Assembly (NCBI GenBank): GCA_947176325.1
Contig: CAMWQD010000089.1
Location: 1-5,539, forward strand
Direction: 5' to 3'
Length of the DNA: 5,539 nt
Source of the DNA: an uncultured Bacteroidales bacterium
Lineage (GTDB): Bacteria; Bacteroidota; Bacteroidia; Bacteroidales; P3
Shown here: positions 1 through 5,539 of the stretch, piece after piece
How positions within the stretch are numbered: position 1 is the stretch's first letter
How the letters are laid out: each line of letters begins with the position of its first letter
Position numbers and translations under genes: made by a program
Notes under the pieces: model-generated
The model's input: only the letters and a program-made list of their open reading frames with translations
Told to the model about the DNA's origin: nothing
Databases searched by the model: none

Positions 1-750
1 TCCGAAAACCGCGCTTCCGCTTCCGCTCAACGAAGCGTAGAAAGCCCCATGCGCATAAAGTTCGTTCTTGATGTCTTCCAAAACGGGGTGGAGCGGAAAA
101 AGACTCTTCTCGAAATCGTTGGTGAGCACATTCTTCCAATTCCTGTAATCTTCTCCGAAAAGTGTGTGCAGGGCGGGGCGGCTTTCGTCGGGAATACAGC
201 CTCGGTAGGCCTCGGCAGTGGAAATCGGGAAATCGGGAATCACCGCCACCGCTTCGAAAGTCTTTCCGAGACCGGTATGTAATTCCTTCAATTTCTCGCC
301 TTTTCCTTCGCCTATGCAGGGCACGGATTTCAGGAAGAAAGGGCAGTCGCTGCCCAAGGATTCCGCCAGGACGGCAAGTTCTGCGTGTGGAAATCCGAGC
401 CCGAACAGTTGGTTCAGCCCCGCCAAGGTATAGGCTGCGTCCGAGGAGCCGCCCCCCAGGCCCGCGCCCGAAGGAATGCACTTGTGAAGATGTATGCGGC
501 AGGGTTTGCATCGGCCTTGGCTTGCCTGTTGCAGAAGATTCCGTGCCCGCACAACGAGATTGTCGTCGGGATTTCCCGGAATGTCTATGCCCGTGCAGAC
601 AAAGGAATTTTCTTCGGCAGGGGTGATTTCGAGGATGTCGCAGAAGTCGGGAAGCGGAAAAAAAGAGAGCTCCAAATCATGGAAACCGTCTTGGCGACGG
701 CGCAGGATCTGGAGCCCGATGTTGATTTTGCAGGGAGGGAAAAACAGCAT
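1..750 (-). CDS. ispE: 4-diphosphocytidyl-2-C-methyl-D-erythritol kinase (IspE), 3' end cut by window edge
   Basis: IspE is a cytoplasmic GHMP-family kinase. It phosphorylates the 2-hydroxyl of CDP-methylerythritol with ATP, the fourth step of the MEP route to isopentenyl diphosphate. The frame is open from the ATG at 750 to the left edge and gives 250 residues. The family is usually about 270-290 long, so only the last few tens of residues are missing. Seen in the translation: the N-terminal substrate lysine in PPCKINIGL (Lys8), the glycine-rich ATP loop PSGAGLGGGSSDA (residues 93-105), the catalytic aspartate in GSDCPFF (Asp135), a conserved NDFE (211-214) and the third GHMP motif LSGSGSAVFG (241-250). 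The ATG lies 2 nt after the rho stop codon with no Shine-Dalgarno sequence, which suggests a shared transcript and translational coupling. The residue before the substrate lysine is Cys where Ala is common, a minor variation. The assignment is secure. Confidence 0.96.
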   Translation of the reverse strand, partial: MLFFPPCKINIGLQILRRRQDGFHDLELSFFPLPDFCDILEITPAEENSFVCTGIDIPGNPDDNLVVRARNLLQQASQGRCKPCRIHLHKCIPSGAGLGGGSSDAAYTLAGLNQLFGLGFPHAELAVLAESLGSDCPFFLKSVPCIGEGKGEKLKELHTGLGKTFEAVAVIPDFPISTAEAYRGCIPDESRPALHTLFGEDYRNWKNVLTNDFEKSLFPLHPVLEDIKNELYAHGAFYASLSGSGSAVFG

Positions 751-752
751 GG

Positions 753-2606
753 CTATTTGTCCATGGAAGCCAAAAATTCCTCGTTGTCGGAAGTCTGCGG
801 CACACGCGAAGAAAGGAATTCCATAACTTCCACCGGAGTCATGTCGGCAAAATGCTTGCGCATGATCCAAACCCGGCTCAATACTTCCTTGCTCAGGAGC
901 AAGTCGTCGCGACGGGTGCTGGAAGCCACCACGTCGATGGCGGGGAAGATGCGGCGGTTGGCAATCTTGCGGTCGAGCTGGATTTCCATATTGCCGGTGC
1001 CCTTGAATTCTTCGAAAATCACCTCGTCCATACGCGAGTTGGTTTCGGTGAGGGCGGTGGCGATAATCGTGAGGGAGCCTCCGTTTTCAATCTTCCGCGC
1101 CGCGCCGAAGAAACGTTTGGGCTTTTGCAGGGCGTTGGCTTCCACACCACCCGAAAGCACCTTGCCCGAAGCGGGACTCACCGTATTGTAGGCGCGCGCC
1201 AGACGGGTGATGGAGTCGAGCACAATCAGCACGTCCTGCTTGCATTCCACCAAGCGCTTGGCCTTTTCCAACACGATGTTGGCCACCTTTACGTGACGTT
1301 CGGCGGGTTCGTCGAACGTGGAGGCGATTACTTCGGCCTTTACACTGCGCTGCATATCGGTAACTTCTTCGGGACGTTCGTCAATCAGAAGCACGATGAT
1401 ATACACCTCGGGGTGGTTGTAGGAAATGGCGTTGGTGAGCTCTTTCAGAAGCACGGTCTTACCGGCCTTGGGAGGAGCCACGATCATACCGCGCTGTCCC
1501 TTGCCGATAGGCGAGAACATATCCATGAGACGCATGGACAGAGGGTCTTTGCCCGTTCCCGTCAGATTGAACTTCTGATTGGGGAAGAGCGGGGTGAGGT
1601 AGTCGAAAGCCGTGCGGTCGCGGATTTCTTCGGGCTTCCAGCCGTTGATGGAGAGGATTTTCCCCATGGGGAAATATTTCTCGCCCTCGCGCGGAGGCCG
1701 CACCGTACATTCGATGGTGTCGCCCGTCTTCAGCCCCAGGATGCGGATTTGCTGCGGGGAGATATATACGTCGTCGGGCGAGTTGAGGTAGTTGTAGTCG
1801 GAGGAACGCAGGAAGCCGAAGCCGTCGGGCATGGTTTCCAACACGCCTTCGTAGGTGATGAAATCCTCGAAATTGTAAAGCGGGGTGTTGTCTACGGCGG
1901 GCTGTTGCACGGGCTCGAGCATCATGCCGTCTTCGCGCATCCGTCCCATTTCGTCGAAGTTCTCGTTGCCGTCCATGGGACGCATGGGGTAGTCCTGGCC
2001 GGCGGGGCGGTATCCGTAGTCCGCCTCCTCGTTCTCCCGGTTCATGGGCATGGGCTGTTCCCGCATGGGGTCGCGCATCGTGTCGCGCACGAAGTGCGTG
2101 CGCACACGGGGTTCGCGGGGTTCCCACATCTCGCGGTTCTCGCGGGGTTCGGCCGTTTCGGCGGTATTGTGTTTCAATACGGGAGGATGCAACGTTCTGT
2201 GGGATTCGGCCGCCGGTTTTTCAACGGGCGTTTCCACGGGATTCTTGCGGGGACGGCCTCTCTTTTTCGGGGCGGGCTGCGCGTTGGGGTCGGCGGGCTG
2301 GGCTTGTGCCTGGGCCTGCGCGGGGGCGGCCACAGCGGCAGGAGCCGCAGCCGCTTGCGAAGCGGCGGGCTTTTCGGAAAGCCGTGGCCGCCCCCGTTTG
2401 CGTTTTACGGGTTGTCCGTCGGGAGTGGCATCGCCGAAAGTGCTTTCGGCCGGCCTTTCCTTGGCGTTCTTCAGCGCCTGCGCATCGAGAATTTTGTAAA
2501 TCAAGTCTTGCCGGGAAAGTTTCTCGGCCTTGCGAATGGAATACTCTTCGGCCAACTTCAACAAGTCGGCTTCTTCCATGGCATTGAGTTCAAGAATGTT
2601 CAACAT
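753..2606 (-). CDS. rho: Transcription termination factor Rho, with long disordered insert
   Basis: Rho is a hexameric RNA-dependent ATPase and 5'-3' translocase. It loads on C-rich, untranslated RNA and ends transcription. The protein has 617 residues against about 419 in E. coli. Domain order: Rho N-terminal helical domain (about 1-47), a low-complexity insert (about 50-240), the cold-shock-like RNA-binding domain (about 245-320, with GFGFLRSSDYNYL and DDVYISPQQIR) and the RecA-like ATPase core. The core shows Walker A APPKAGKT (377-384), the catalytic glutamate in LIDERPEEVTDM (Glu410), Walker B VLIVLDSITRLARAYN (459-474), the Q-loop SGGVEANALQKPKRFFGAARK (split: SGGVEANAL 485-493, then QKPKRFFGAARK) and the R-loop region GTGNMEIQLDRK (536-547). 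All key motifs are intact, so it should be active. The ATG at 2606 starts the expected N-terminal domain. It follows a T-run with no Shine-Dalgarno sequence. It has its own promoter and leader, and ispE follows after 2 nt. Confidence 0.98.
   Translation of the reverse strand: MLNILELNAMEEADLLKLAEEYSIRKAEKLSRQDLIYKILDAQALKNAKERPAESTFGDATPDGQPVKRKRGRPRLSEKPAASQAAAAPAAVAAPAQAQAQAQPADPNAQPAPKKRGRPRKNPVETPVEKPAAESHRTLHPPVLKHNTAETAEPRENREMWEPREPRVRTHFVRDTMRDPMREQPMPMNRENEEADYGYRPAGQDYPMRPMDGNENFDEMGRMREDGMMLEPVQQPAVDNTPLYNFEDFITYEGVLETMPDGFGFLRSSDYNYLNSPDDVYISPQQIRILGLKTGDTIECTVRPPREGEKYFPMGKILSINGWKPEEIRDRTAFDYLTPLFPNQKFNLTGTGKDPLSMRLMDMFSPIGKGQRGMIVAPPKAGKTVLLKELTNAISYNHPEVYIIVLLIDERPEEVTDMQRSVKAEVIASTFDEPAERHVKVANIVLEKAKRLVECKQDVLIVLDSITRLARAYNTVSPASGKVLSGGVEANALQKPKRFFGAARKIENGGSLTIIATALTETNSRMDEVIFEEFKGTGNMEIQLDRKIANRRIFPAIDVVASSTRRDDLLLSKEVLSRVWIMRKHFADMTPVEVMEFLSSRVPQTSDNEEFLASMDK
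2241..2267 (-). other. AT-hook-like motif 2 in Rho (KKRGRPRKN)
   Basis: Codons for Rho residues 114-122 encode a second GRP core with flanking Lys and Arg, closer to the classical AT-hook than the first. The two copies are about 45 residues apart, separated by an Ala/Gln/Pro linker, so one chain could hold two nucleic-acid contacts. Confidence 0.7.
2298..2321 (-). repeat. Short Ala-Gln codon repeat in rho
   Basis: Four consecutive Ala-Gln codon pairs encode AQAQAQAQ (Rho residues 96-103). The unit is 6 nt, with synonymous changes between copies (GCG/GCC/GCA for Ala, CAG/CAA for Gln). It lies in the linker between the two GRP motifs. Because each unit is two whole codons, gain or loss of copies would change linker length without a frameshift. 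Confidence 0.85.
2376..2405 (-). other. AT-hook-like motif 1 in Rho (KRKRGRPRLS)
   Basis: Codons for Rho residues 68-77 encode a GRP core flanked by basic residues. This matches the AT-hook pattern, a short motif that binds the minor groove of AT-rich DNA. It may also bind RNA or simply add positive charge. No binding can be shown from sequence. Confidence 0.65.
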
Positions 2607-2681
2607 AAAAAATGTATGGGGAAAACAATCGAAATGAAATCCGCTTCCGGAAAGAGAGGTTGAGTTCGTAATTCCGATAGC
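2607..2681 (-). promoter_or_regulatory. Leader (5' UTR) of rho, C-rich and G-poor, possible Rho loading site
   Basis: The transcript between the predicted start (about 2681) and the rho ATG has roughly twice as many C as G. It contains several pyrimidine-C runs, including CCTCTCTTTCC and TTTTCCCC. Unstructured C-rich RNA is what Rho binds, and rho is known to be autoregulated in E. coli, so self-attenuation is plausible here. A perfect 8-bp palindrome, TTCCGGAA, lies at 2645-2652. It has no loop and is unlikely to be an intrinsic terminator. No Shine-Dalgarno sequence is seen before the ATG; six T residues precede it. The regulatory role is inference. Confidence 0.4.
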
Positions 2682-2686
2682 GAGAG

Positions 2687-2717
2687 CAAATGTAACGTAA
2701 AAATCCGTAAAAACAAA
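2687..2717 (-). promoter_or_regulatory. Bacteroidota-type promoter of rho
   Basis: Read on the minus strand, TTTG (2717-2714, the -33 element) is followed by exactly 19 nt and then TACATTTG (2694-2687, the -7 element). This matches the established Bacteroides primary-sigma consensus TTTG / TAnnTTTG in both boxes and in spacing. It is in the only sizeable gap of the window and points at rho. Transcription should start a few bases downstream, near 2680-2682. The -33 box lies 13 bp after the pfkA stop codon. I see no intrinsic terminator in between, so readthrough from topA-pfkA into rho is also possible. Confidence 0.85.
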
Positions 2718-2730
2718 GGGGCGGGAAATA

Positions 2731-3720
2731 TTACAGCGCCATGACGCGGGCTATTTCCAGCATGCCGGAGTCGATTCGCTGATGCCATTTGGTGGCCTTG
2801 GCGAAAGGAATGCGCACAGCTTTGTTGTTCACGATACCCACCATGATGCCGCTCTGTCCGTCCAACAAAGCCTTCACGCCCTCATATCCCAGACGGGTGG
2901 CCAGAACGCGGTCGGCGCAGGTAGGCGAGCCTCCTCTCTGGATATGCCCCAAAATCGTGACGCGCGTTTCGTAGTTCGGCAGACGTTCCTTCACCAGCTT
3001 GGCAATCTGTGCGGCGCCGCCCAAGGCTTCGCCTTCGGCCACGAGGATAATGCCCCACGTCTTTTGCTTGCGTTGGTCGTATTGCAGCTTCTTGACAAGG
3101 TTGTCGATGTCGGTGACGGTTTCGGGAATCAGAATGGATTCGGCGCCGGTGGCGATGCCGCCGTTGAGGGCGATGAAGCCCGCGTCGCGACCCATTACCT
3201 CCACAAAAAACAACGTGCCGTGCGAGTTGGCCGTATCTCGGATTTTGTCGACGGCCTCCACCACGGTGTTGAGCGCGGTGTCGTAGCCAATGGTGTAGTC
3301 GGTGCCGTAGAGGTCGTTGTCGATAGTGCCGGGCAAGCCCACGATCTTGATGTCGGGATGCCGCTTCATAAAGGCCACGGCCCCCCGGAACGTGCCGTCC
3401 CCTCCAATCACCACGAGCGCGTCTATATCTTCGTCCACCATGTTCTGATAGGCCAGATCCAAGCCCTCGTCGGTGCGGAATTCGGGGCAGCGCGAGGTGC
3501 GCAGAATGGTGCCGCCGTGATGGATGATAGCCGATACGGAATTGCCGAACATGGGCGTGAATTCCTTATTGATGAGGCCTTTGTAGCCGTGGCCGATACC
3601 CACTACGGAAACTTTTTCCGACATGGCGGTGCGCACCACGGCGCGAATGGCGGCATTCATGCCGGGGGCGTCGCCTCCGGAAGTGAGAACACCTATTTTG
3701 CGAATGGACGAGTCTGTCAT
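2731..3720 (-). CDS. pfkA: ATP-dependent 6-phosphofructokinase
   Basis: This cytoplasmic enzyme phosphorylates fructose 6-phosphate to fructose 1,6-bisphosphate, the committed step of glycolysis. It has 329 residues, close to the usual length of about 320 for the bacterial tetrameric enzyme. Visible motifs: the nucleotide loop TSGGDAPGMN (13-22), GGDGT (106-110), PGTIDND (130-136) with the catalytic Asp134, VMGRDAG (175-181), the substrate glutamate in VAEGE (Glu229) and LGHIQRGGSP (257-266), with His259 and Arg262 for substrate binding. Gly109 and the Gly of PGTIDND mark ATP as donor; PPi-dependent enzymes carry Asp and Lys at these places. The ATG at 3720 is the only possible start. The four codons before it (ATC CCG CTT ACC) are not starts, and the topA stop precedes them in the same frame. 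It is probably co-transcribed with topA. No terminator is visible after it. Confidence 0.97.
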   Translation of the reverse strand: MTDSSIRKIGVLTSGGDAPGMNAAIRAVVRTAMSEKVSVVGIGHGYKGLINKEFTPMFGNSVSAIIHHGGTILRTSRCPEFRTDEGLDLAYQNMVDEDIDALVVIGGDGTFRGAVAFMKRHPDIKIVGLPGTIDNDLYGTDYTIGYDTALNTVVEAVDKIRDTANSHGTLFFVEVMGRDAGFIALNGGIATGAESILIPETVTDIDNLVKKLQYDQRKQKTWGIILVAEGEALGGAAQIAKLVKERLPNYETRVTILGHIQRGGSPTCADRVLATRLGYEGVKALLDGQSGIMVGIVNNKAVRIPFAKATKWHQRIDSGMLEIARVMAL

Positions 3721-3732
3721 GGTAAGCGGGAT

Positions 3733-5539
3733 TTACTTTTTCTTGGTGGCCGCGCTTTTTTTCGCGGCGGGTTTCTTGCTTGCGGTTGTCTTGGCCGCGG
3801 TCGTTTTGGCCGCAGTCTTCCTGACTATGGCGGCGGCCTTGCGCACCGAGCGTGCGCTGGGCTTCTCTTCCGCTATGATACGGCGGCAATCCTCGAGCGT
3901 AAGCGCCTCGGCATCGGTGCCTTTGGCAATCTTATAATTCTTGTTCTCGAAAGAGATATAAGGCCCGAACCTGCCGTTGAGCACTTGCAGGGACGGTTCC
4001 TCGTCGAAACTCCGTATCAATTTCTTGCGTTCCGCCTCGGCTTTGGCTTCGATAAGGCCGATAGCGGTATTGAGGTCTATGGTAAGCGGGTCTTCGGTCT
4101 TGGGAATGGATACAAACGAGCCCTTGAACCGCAGGTAGGGGCCGAAACGTCCGATAGCGGCCACAATGTCCTGCCCCTCGTATTGTCCCACCGTGCGCGG
4201 AAGCTTGAAGAGATCCAACGCATCTTCCAAGGTCACGCTCTCGATAGACATTCCCTTTTTCAAACCTGCGAAAGTAGGTTTGGTGTCGTCTTTGGCATCG
4301 CCTTTCTGCACCACGGGCCCGAAACGTCCCAACTTTACGTAAATCGGTTCGCCGCTCACGGGATCCTTGCCCAAAAGACGCTCGCCGCTCACCTTTTCGG
4401 AAGTTTGGGCGGTGTTTTCCACCTGCGCGTGGAAAGGTTGGTAGAACGATGCAATCATCTTGTTCCACTGCATCTTGCCTTGCGCGATAGCGTCAAACTG
4501 CTTCTCCACTTCGGCAGTGAAACCATAGTCCATGATACGGTCGAAATACTTCATCAGGAACTGGTTCACCAAAACCCCCACGTCGGTGGGGAAAAGCTTG
4601 GCTTTTTCGGCACCCGTATTCTCCTGCAGGAGATTTTCCTTCACGCCGTTTGCGCCGAGTTCGAGCGCCACATAAGGCCGCACCCGTCCGGGGCGGTCTT
4701 CCTTCACCACATATTCACGCTTGATAATGGTAGAAATGGTAGGCGCGTAGGTGGAAGGACGTCCGATGCCGAGTTCTTCGAGCTTCTTCACAAGGCTCGC
4801 TTCCGAATAGCGGGGACTGTGTTGGGTGAATATCTCGCGCGCGCCCATACGTTTCAAGGTGAGCGTTTCCCCTTTCCTGAGGGCGGGCAGACGGCCTTCG
4901 TCCGCAACGGGCTCTAAATTTTCGTCGTCCTTGCTCTCGGTGTAGACTTTCAGGAAACCGTCGAACATCACCACTTCGCCTTTGGCCACAAAGTATTCCT
5001 TGTGTCCGCTCACGGCAATGTTGATCTGCGTCTTCTCAATCTCGGCCTCGGCCATTTGCGAGGCAATGGCGCGTTTCCAAATCAGGTCGTACAGACGCAC
5101 TTGCGAAGCGTCGCCGCTGATAGAAGTGCGGTTCATCTGCGTGGGACGTATGGCTTCGTGCGCTTCCTGCGCCCCTTTGGTCTTGGTGCTGAAATTGCGC
5201 GGACGGCTGTATCTCTCTCCGTAGGCTTCCAAGATATGCTCTTTGGCCATGTTGATGGCCAGCGAAGAAAGGTTCACCGAGTCGGTACGCATATAGGTAA
5301 TCAACCCATTTTCGTAGAGTTGCTGCGCCACCATCATGGTTTTCGACACCGAAAATCCCAATTTGCGGGAAGCTTCCTGTTGCAGGGTGGAAGTGGTGAA
5401 AGGCGCGGCGGGCGAGCGTTTGGACGGCTTCTGTTCCAAAGCGTCCACGCTGAATTGCGCGTTGCGGCAGGAATCCAAAAACGCCGCCGTCTCTTCCTTG
5501 CTTTGGAAGCGGGTGTTGAGTTCGGCCGTGAATGCGCCG
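3733..5539 (-). CDS. topA: DNA topoisomerase I (type IA), 5' end cut by window edge
   Basis: TopA relaxes negative supercoils by cutting one strand through a 5'-phosphotyrosine bond. 601 residues are visible. The N-terminal Toprim region, roughly 200 residues or more, lies beyond the right edge. The frame stays open to the edge (last whole codon 5538-5536). The TTG at 5478 is an internal Leu codon and not a start. Seen: the conserved FTTSTLQQEASRKLGFS block, the catalytic tyrosine in GLITYMRTDS (codon 5295-5293, visible residue 82), EAHEAIRPT (125-133) and GIGRPSTYAPTIST. After the core come three C-terminal TopA repeats marked by GRFGP (visible residues 404-408, 463-467 and 522-526), then a tail rich in Lys, Ala and Thr (about 563-601). 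The C-terminal part lacks the Cys4 zinc fingers of E. coli TopA. pfkA begins 12 bp downstream, in the same frame. Confidence 0.97.
   Translation of the reverse strand, partial: GAFTAELNTRFQSKEETAAFLDSCRNAQFSVDALEQKPSKRSPAAPFTTSTLQQEASRKLGFSVSKTMMVAQQLYENGLITYMRTDSVNLSSLAINMAKEHILEAYGERYSRPRNFSTKTKGAQEAHEAIRPTQMNRTSISGDASQVRLYDLIWKRAIASQMAEAEIEKTQINIAVSGHKEYFVAKGEVVMFDGFLKVYTESKDDENLEPVADEGRLPALRKGETLTLKRMGAREIFTQHSPRYSEASLVKKLEELGIGRPSTYAPTISTIIKREYVVKEDRPGRVRPYVALELGANGVKENLLQENTGAEKAKLFPTDVGVLVNQFLMKYFDRIMDYGFTAEVEKQFDAIAQGKMQWNKMIASFYQPFHAQVENTAQTSEKVSGERLLGKDPVSGEPIYVKLGRFGPVVQKGDAKDDTKPTFAGLKKGMSIESVTLEDALDLFKLPRTVGQYEGQDIVAAIGRFGPYLRFKGSFVSIPKTEDPLTIDLNTAIGLIEAKAEAERKKLIRSFDEEPSLQVLNGRFGPYISFENKNYKIAKGTDAEALTLEDCRRIIAEEKPSARSVRKAAAIVRKTAAKTTAAKTTASKKPAAKKSAATKKK
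3784..3813 (-). repeat. 15-bp tandem repeat in the topA tail (AAKTT x2)
   Basis: Two adjacent 15-bp units (3784-3798 and 3799-3813) differ at two positions, both synonymous, and encode AAKTT twice. They are in the basic C-terminal tail of TopA, which resembles histone H1-like Lys/Ala tails. The unit is a multiple of three, so copy number could vary between strains without breaking the gene. Confidence 0.8.

Larger units (their letters stand above)
1887..2459 (-). other. Region encoding the disordered low-complexity insert of Rho
   Basis: Rho residues about 50-240 lie between the N-terminal domain and the RNA-binding domain and have no counterpart of this length in E. coli Rho. Three compositional zones can be seen: an Ala/Gln/Pro-rich stretch (about 80-113) flanked by two basic GRP motifs, a stretch dense in Arg, Glu and Pro (about 150-195, with repeated EPRE and REN-like units), and a Met/Asp/Gly/Glu-rich stretch (about 195-235). 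Such composition predicts disorder. Inserts here are known in Bacteroidota Rho, and in Bacteroides thetaiotaomicron the disordered region has been linked to phase separation and gut fitness. That this one behaves the same way is inference. The exact limits are approximate. Confidence 0.85.

Noticed and set aside
385..1191. Plus-strand open frame (268 codons) opposite ispE and the end of rho
   Set aside because: The minus strand encodes clear IspE and Rho sequence here. The plus-strand product has no family features.
1459..2127. Minus-strand open frame (222 codons) inside rho in another frame
   Set aside because: It is an Arg/His/Pro/Ala-rich out-of-frame shadow of the rho coding sequence, and rho itself is intact.
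852..2663. Long open frame on the plus strand (603 codons) opposite rho
   Set aside because: It is antisense to an unmistakable rho gene with all family motifs. Its translation is rich in Gly, His, Val and Phe, as expected from reading GC-rich codons backwards, and shows no known domain.
2600..2788. Small minus-strand open frame (62 codons) over the pfkA-rho gap
   Set aside because: It starts inside the pfkA C-terminus in another frame, covers the rho promoter and leader, and has no coding features.
3719..4090. The 12-mer atggtaagcggg occurs twice (about 3719-3730 and 4079-4090)
   Set aside because: One copy spans the pfkA start and the topA-pfkA gap and the other lies within topA. There are no extended flanking matches and no dyad, so chance is the best explanation.
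2782..4917. Very long open frame on the plus strand (711 codons) opposite pfkA and topA
   Set aside because: It spans two real genes and their junction on the other strand, has no recognisable motif, and is explained by codon bias in the genuine minus-strand genes.
5476..5478. TTG as the start of topA
   Set aside because: The frame continues open to the window edge with TopA-like sequence, and the Toprim domain must lie upstream. This is an internal Leu codon.

Overview
The window is a compact stretch of bacterial housekeeping genes, all transcribed from the minus strand. In transcription order (right to left) they are topA (DNA topoisomerase I, start cut off by the right edge), pfkA (ATP-dependent 6-phosphofructokinase), rho (transcription termination factor) and ispE (CDP-ME kinase of the MEP isoprenoid pathway, end cut off by the left edge). 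Genes fill almost all of the window. The only real intergenic space is 124 bp between pfkA and rho.

The source is most likely a member of the Bacteroidota, probably the order Bacteroidales, with fairly GC-rich DNA. Four things support this. The pfkA-rho gap carries an excellent match to the Bacteroidota promoter (TTTG, 19 nt, TACATTTG). No gene start is preceded by a convincing Shine-Dalgarno sequence. Rho has the long disordered insert typical of this phylum. TopA ends in glycine-rich C-terminal repeats and a lysine/alanine tail, with no cysteine zinc fingers. I cannot name a genus from the sequence alone.

Layout: topA and pfkA are 12 bp apart and in the same reading frame, so they are very probably co-transcribed from a promoter outside the window. 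A new promoter sits directly behind the pfkA stop codon and drives rho through a leader of about 75 nt that is rich in C and poor in G. ispE begins 2 nt after the rho stop codon, so its translation is probably coupled to rho. The genes do not form one pathway. They cover DNA supercoiling, glycolysis, transcription termination and isoprenoid precursor synthesis, and appear to share transcripts as growth-linked core functions.

I see no mobile element, CRISPR array, tRNA, rRNA, phage gene or defence system, and no sign of an undescribed multi-gene system. The part most worth a second look is the disordered Rho insert of about 190 residues, with its two AT-hook-like motifs, and the possible self-regulation of rho through its leader.
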